Shown here piece after piece: positions 60,767 through 64,000 of a stretch of DNA of 64,000 nt. The stretch is taken from assembly GCA_963826795.1 (NCBI GenBank), contig CAWGYT010000016.1, positions 59,300 to 123,299 of the forward strand, in the 5' to 3' direction. Position numbers and translations under genes: made by a program. The first letter of the stretch is position 1. The number at the start of each line of letters is the position of its first letter. The stretch comes from CAWGYT01 sp963826795 (GTDB lineage Bacteria > Planctomycetota > Planctomycetia > Pirellulales > Pirellulaceae). The notes under the pieces were generated by a model, which did not search any database, was not told where the DNA came from, and saw only the letters and a list, made by a program, of their open reading frames with translations.

Positions 60767-62982
60767 GTGCGAATTGTGCAGAGGCCAAGGTCCGCAGCGC
60801 CCCGGTCCAGGATGGGACGTGGGGCCCTGTGCACCGTCGACGCTCACTCGCACGATGGAGAGGTGGATCGGTCCCGACAGCGTGGCGCGCCCACCGGGCG
60901 ATCGGACTGGACGCTCGACTTCCACGTGACGAGAACGAACCGCCGAGCGGTGGAGAGCCTCACCGCGTTGAGCGATGGGCGGTTCGGCACGAGGGGGTTG
61001 ATCTCGCGCCACGTCGATCCCGCTCGTCCCAGCACCGTCGCGGCCGGGATCTACGACAGCGACGGCAATCCGGCGCTGCTCCCGGGCCCGAGGTGGACTG
61101 CGTTCGCGCTGCACGAGGGTGAGGATTTCGGCACCGATGCGCAGCTCGACCTGCATCGTGGCGTCCTGACGAGCTGCCACGTCGGCGAGGCCGGAACGGC
61201 GCGCACGATCGAGTTCGCATCGATCGTGCGGCCCGGGGTGCACGTGATCCGCGTCGACGGCCCGGCAGCAGTGACCGCGCCTGGGCGGGCGCTGCATGCC
61301 CCGCGGGCTCCCTCGGGGGAGACGATCGGTGAGGACACGGGCCCACCCGAGATGATCACGGTCACGAGTACCGCGTGGTGCCATGGCGAGCGCTGCCGAG
61401 CAGCGCGTGACCGATGTCGACGAGACGAGGACGGTGACCCGTTTCGTCGCATCGGCGTCGGCGGCGATGACAGCAGCCCGAGATGCGGTGCGGTCCGACG
61501 TGGAGGACACCTGTCGGCAACTGCTGGCAGAGATCGTCGCTCGCGGCTTCGACGCGCTGCGTACCGAACACGAAGTCGCATGGCGACGGCTGTGGGACGA
61601 CATCGCGATCGACATCGGCGGCGACGTCCGGTTGCAGACGGCGCTCCGTCTCGCCCAGTTCCACCTCATCACGTCATCGGATGGTGGGACCGAGACGGCG
61701 ATCGGGGCCCGAGGGACGACCGGGCCCGCGTACCGCGGTCACGTCTTCTGGGATGCCGACGTCTTCGTGATCCCTGCGTTGGCGGCGATGTCACCAGCGC
61801 GGGCACGCGCCGCGTTGCGATATCGCTGGAACCGCCTCGACGCCGCCCGCCGACGTGCCAGAGCGGAGGGATGCAGGGGAGCGAGATTCCCGTGGGAATC
61901 GGCGCTGAGCGGTGACGAGGTGACCCCCACCGAGAGTATCGATCTCCATGGAAACGTGGTCGCGATCCGTACCGGACAGCAGGAGGAACACATCGTCGCC
62001 GACGTCGCGTGGGCGGTGGTGAACTACGCGAACTGGACCGCCGATGCAGCATTCATGGTCGACATGGGCGCCGAGATCCTCCTCGAGACGGCCCGCTACT
62101 GGCAGTCGAGGGTCGAGGTCGATGCCGACGGCACCGGGCACATCCGTCACGTGATCGGGCCCGACGAGTATCACGAGAACGTCGACGACAACGCGTTCAC
62201 CAATGCGATGGCACGCTGGAACCTGACAACCGCCGCCGACGTCTGCCGGCGGTTGCGGATGGGGGAGCCATCGGAATGGAACGACTGGCGCGGCGACGGG
62301 CGATCGGCTCGTCGACGGCTTCGATGCATCGAACGGTGTACACGAACAGTTCGCCGGCTACTTCGACCTCGAGCCCGTTCTGGCTGCGAGTCTCGGCGAT
62401 CCCCCGATCCCGGCCGATGCGCTGCTCGGCCCCGGGCGGATCGCGCAGGTCCAGATCGTCAAGCAGGGCGATGTGGCGATGATGCATCACCTGATCCCGG
62501 ATTCCATGCCGCACGGGTCGCTCGGCGCCGACCTCGACTACTACCTGCCGCGGACGGCACACGGGAGTTCACTGTCGCCTCCGGTCACGGCGTCACTGTT
62601 GGCCCGCGCCGGCGATCTGGGCGAGGCAGTTCGCTGGTTGGAGATGTCGGCGCGATTCGATCTCGACAACCTCAGTGGGACGACGGCGGGTGGCGTCCAC
62701 CTGGCCACGATGGGTGGGGTGTGGCAGGCGTTCACGCAAGGATTCCTCGGTGTCCGACCCACGGCGGAGGCGCTCGTCGTCGATCCCGGCATCCCGGCGC
62801 AGTGGGGTGTCGTGACCCACCGCTTCGCGTACCGGTCGGTTCCGGTGCGTCTCGACGTCTCCAGCGACACGTTCGAGCTGACGTGCCCGGTCGCCATCGA
62901 GATCATCGGTCCTGACGGTGAGCGCCGTCACGAGCGTCGACTGACCGCGGTCCGGCGTGGTCGGGAATGGAGTGTCGGATGA
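60767..62982 (+). CDS. glycoside hydrolase family 65 phosphorylase (trehalose/kojibiose/maltose type), frameshifted
   Basis: The N-terminal part reads SDWTLDFHVTRTNRRAVESLTALSDGRFGTRG, the family's beta-sandwich start, and STVAAGIYD. After a frame change near 61370, DDIAIDIGGDVRLQTALRLAQFHLI, GYRGHVFWDADVF-like AYRGHVFWDADVFVIPAL and FPWESALSGDEVTP continue. HVIGPDEYHENVDDNAFTNAMARWNL carries the catalytic Glu. A second change at 62288-62293 (GGCGCGG; one CG gives WRAATGDRLVDGF) leads into KQGDVAMMHHLIPD and HGSSLSPPVTASLLAR. About 740 residues in total. It phosphorolyses or forms an alpha-glucosyl disaccharide; the exact linkage is not evident. The start is uncertain. Confidence 0.82.
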
Positions 62983-63724
62983 CCGCGTCGTTGCCTGCCT
63001 CGACCTCTCGCCGAGCGACGCCGCCGTGCTGCGGACCGCCGATTCGCTCGCGGATCTCCTCGAGGCGACCGTTGATGCCGTGAACGTCAGGCGACCCGAC
63101 GACGCTGCGGTCGTCGACCGACCAGTGCGCTCGCGGGTGCTCTCCGGTGATCCGGCGAGCGTTCTGCTCGACGAACTGCGATCGGACGATGTCGTGCTCG
63201 GCGTGATCGGATCACGATCGGTGCGCGCCAAGCCGGCCGTGGCGGGCCACGTCGCCATGGAACTGTCGGCCTCCTCGCCGGTACCGCTCGCCGTCGTCGC
63301 CCCGGGAGGAGCGTCGCTTCCGGCCGACCACCCTCAGATCCTGATCCCGCTCGACGGTGCCCTCGCGACGACCGAGGCGGTCGCCCCGCTGGCGAATGCA
63401 CTCGCTTCCGGCGGAGCCGGGGTGGTGTTCCTGCACGTCTTCGACAGCGGTTCGGTGCCGCCCTTCGTCGGCTCGACCGACGATCTCGCGATCCTCGCCG
63501 AGGAATTCCTCGACCGGCACCTTCCGGAGCGGACCGAGCCCTGCGAGCTCCGCCTCGGTGAACCCGGCCATCACATCGGAGACGTCGCCGATGCCCATGG
63601 CGTCGACGCGATCATGGTCGCCTGGCGTCAGGACTTCTCACCGGGGCGAGCCGACGTGATCCGCCACCTCGTTCGCCGGGACCTGCGGCCGTTGATCGTC
63701 GTCCCGATCCCGACCGAGCGATGA
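62972..63724 (+). CDS. universal stress protein with two Usp domains
   Basis: A 250-residue protein. The first, shorter domain (RVVACLDLSPSDAAVLRTADSLADLL...DDVVLGVIGSRS) is followed by a second (QILIPLDGALATTEAVAPLANALASGGAGVVFLHVFDSG...DVADAHGVDAIMVAWRQDFSPGRADVIRHLVRRDLRPLIVVP). The ATP-binding G-x2-G-x9-G pattern is only partly kept. The GTG start at 62972 overlaps the GH65 stop by 11 bp, so they are co-translated, tying it to carbohydrate or stress metabolism. Its frame is intact. Confidence 0.75.
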   Translation: MSDDRVVACLDLSPSDAAVLRTADSLADLLEATVDAVNVRRPDDAAVVDRPVRSRVLSGDPASVLLDELRSDDVVLGVIGSRSVRAKPAVAGHVAMELSASSPVPLAVVAPGGASLPADHPQILIPLDGALATTEAVAPLANALASGGAGVVFLHVFDSGSVPPFVGSTDDLAILAEEFLDRHLPERTEPCELRLGEPGHHIGDVADAHGVDAIMVAWRQDFSPGRADVIRHLVRRDLRPLIVVPIPTER

Positions 63725-63757
63725 GCGAACCGACCGAATGCGGGCGGTTCGCTCATC
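63720..63757. terminator. bidirectional terminator hairpin
   Basis: GATGAGCGAACCG (63720-63732) pairs exactly with CGGTTCGCTCATC (63745-63757) around a 12-base loop that itself has CCG/CGG pairing. It overlaps the stop of the Usp gene and faces the converging gene at 63774, so it can end both transcripts. Confidence 0.7.
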
Positions 63758-63773
63758 GCCGGCGCGCGGTCTG

Positions 63774-64000
63774 TCAGTCGGCGCGGGCGTAGCGGGCGAT
63801 GCCGTCGTCGACGTTACGAATCAGTTCGCCGCCCACGCGTAGGTGCTCGAGGTGTGCGTACGTCTCGCTCTCGGCCATCACTCCCGGGGCGGCCCGGATC
63901 GGCGGCCCCCCACGGCGTCGGCCTCGAGAAGTAGCGGTCGAGGGCTTCGGCCCGGTCCTCGGGTGCATTGAGGTCGAGTTCGCTGGAGTCCTCGTGGTCG
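63774..64000 (-). CDS. C-terminal part of a metallo-beta-lactamase-fold protein (partial)
   Basis: The minus-strand C terminus reads AESETYAHLEHLRVGGELIRNVDDGIARYARAD, resembling the C-terminal helical region of actinobacterial MBL-fold hydrolases. Upstream, in another frame, DHEDSSELDLNAPEDRAEALDRYF continues to the end of the window, so a frameshift near 63900 is likely and the gene runs beyond 64000. Identification rests on a short stretch. Confidence 0.35.
   Translation of the reverse strand, partial: TTRTPANSTSMHPRTGPKPSTATSRGRRRGGPPIRAAPGVMAESETYAHLEHLRVGGELIRNVDDGIARYARAD

Noticed and set aside
1..64000. Programmed +1 ribosomal frameshifting as the reason for the many split genes
   Set aside because: Most breaks do need a +1 shift, but three need the other direction, there is no common slippery sequence with a following stop or pseudoknot, and adding CG restores conserved residues. 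The same pattern occurs in two unrelated organisms, so a technical cause is simpler.
1..64000. tRNA, rRNA and riboswitch genes
   Set aside because: I looked for tRNA-like T-loops with matching acceptor stems and for conserved rRNA stretches and saw none convincing by eye; short elements could still have been missed.

Overview
The window joins two unrelated organisms. From 1 to about 52.62 kb it reads as a planctomycete (Pirellulales-like). The evidence is a DUF1501 protein, PEP-CTERM and dockerin-type exported proteins, a CotH/lamin-tail protein with the planctomycete N-terminal FESLEGRSLLSG motif, an ECF sigma factor coupled to a Ser/Thr kinase-WD40 protein, a TadE/TadG pair, and intergenic palindromic repeats. 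From about 52.7 kb to the end the genes look actinobacterial (Acidimicrobiia-like): an ABC-2 exporter, an MGT-type glycosyltransferase, malic enzyme, PEP synthase, GH65 phosphorylase and a universal stress protein. This right part is broken by many more frameshifts. The most economical reading is a chimeric assembly, not a transferred island.

Planctomycete part. At 0.2-3.8 kb lies a small catabolic operon (acyl-CoA ligase, alpha/beta hydrolase, isocitrate lyase/PEP mutase family protein). At 4-8.5 kb an ECF sigma factor overlaps a membrane kinase by 4 bp. amrS, a radical SAM enzyme, follows. A minus-strand operon (16.66 to 9.80 kb) encodes four exported or membrane proteins: an unknown secreted protein, a patatin-like phospholipase, a caspase-PDZ protein and a HEAT-DUF900 hydrolase. 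From 17.0 to 27.9 kb there is a tightly packed, metabolic-looking locus: hydrolase, Rieske oxygenase, NTF2-like protein, two B12-type radical SAM enzymes, two GNAT-like proteins, a GH3-type acyl-adenylating enzyme, then PAP2 and a fatty-acid desaturase on the other strand. It looks like an undescribed lipid or specialised-metabolite pathway. At 28-33 kb come a secretin-like protein, a GH32/43-like protein and DUF1501. At 33.6-38.9 kb a TetR regulator precedes an RND efflux pair, with the same TGACG-N3-CGTCA palindrome in front of both tetR and the adaptor gene. DUF808, lactate permease, the CotH protein, an FG-GAP/UnbV protein, a dockerin/PEP-CTERM protein and the TadE/vWA genes complete this half.

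Many genes are split between two reading frames. In most cases the frame is restored, together with conserved residues, by adding one CG to a GCGC run or one G next to one. I therefore treat them as single genes with sequence indels, and give the full span for each. Two repeat structures stand out: a three-copy mosaic of hairpins at 32.92-33.58 kb, and a nested inverted repeat with a perfect 30-bp stem at 50.21-50.38 kb. I found no tRNA, rRNA, CRISPR array, transposase or replication origin.
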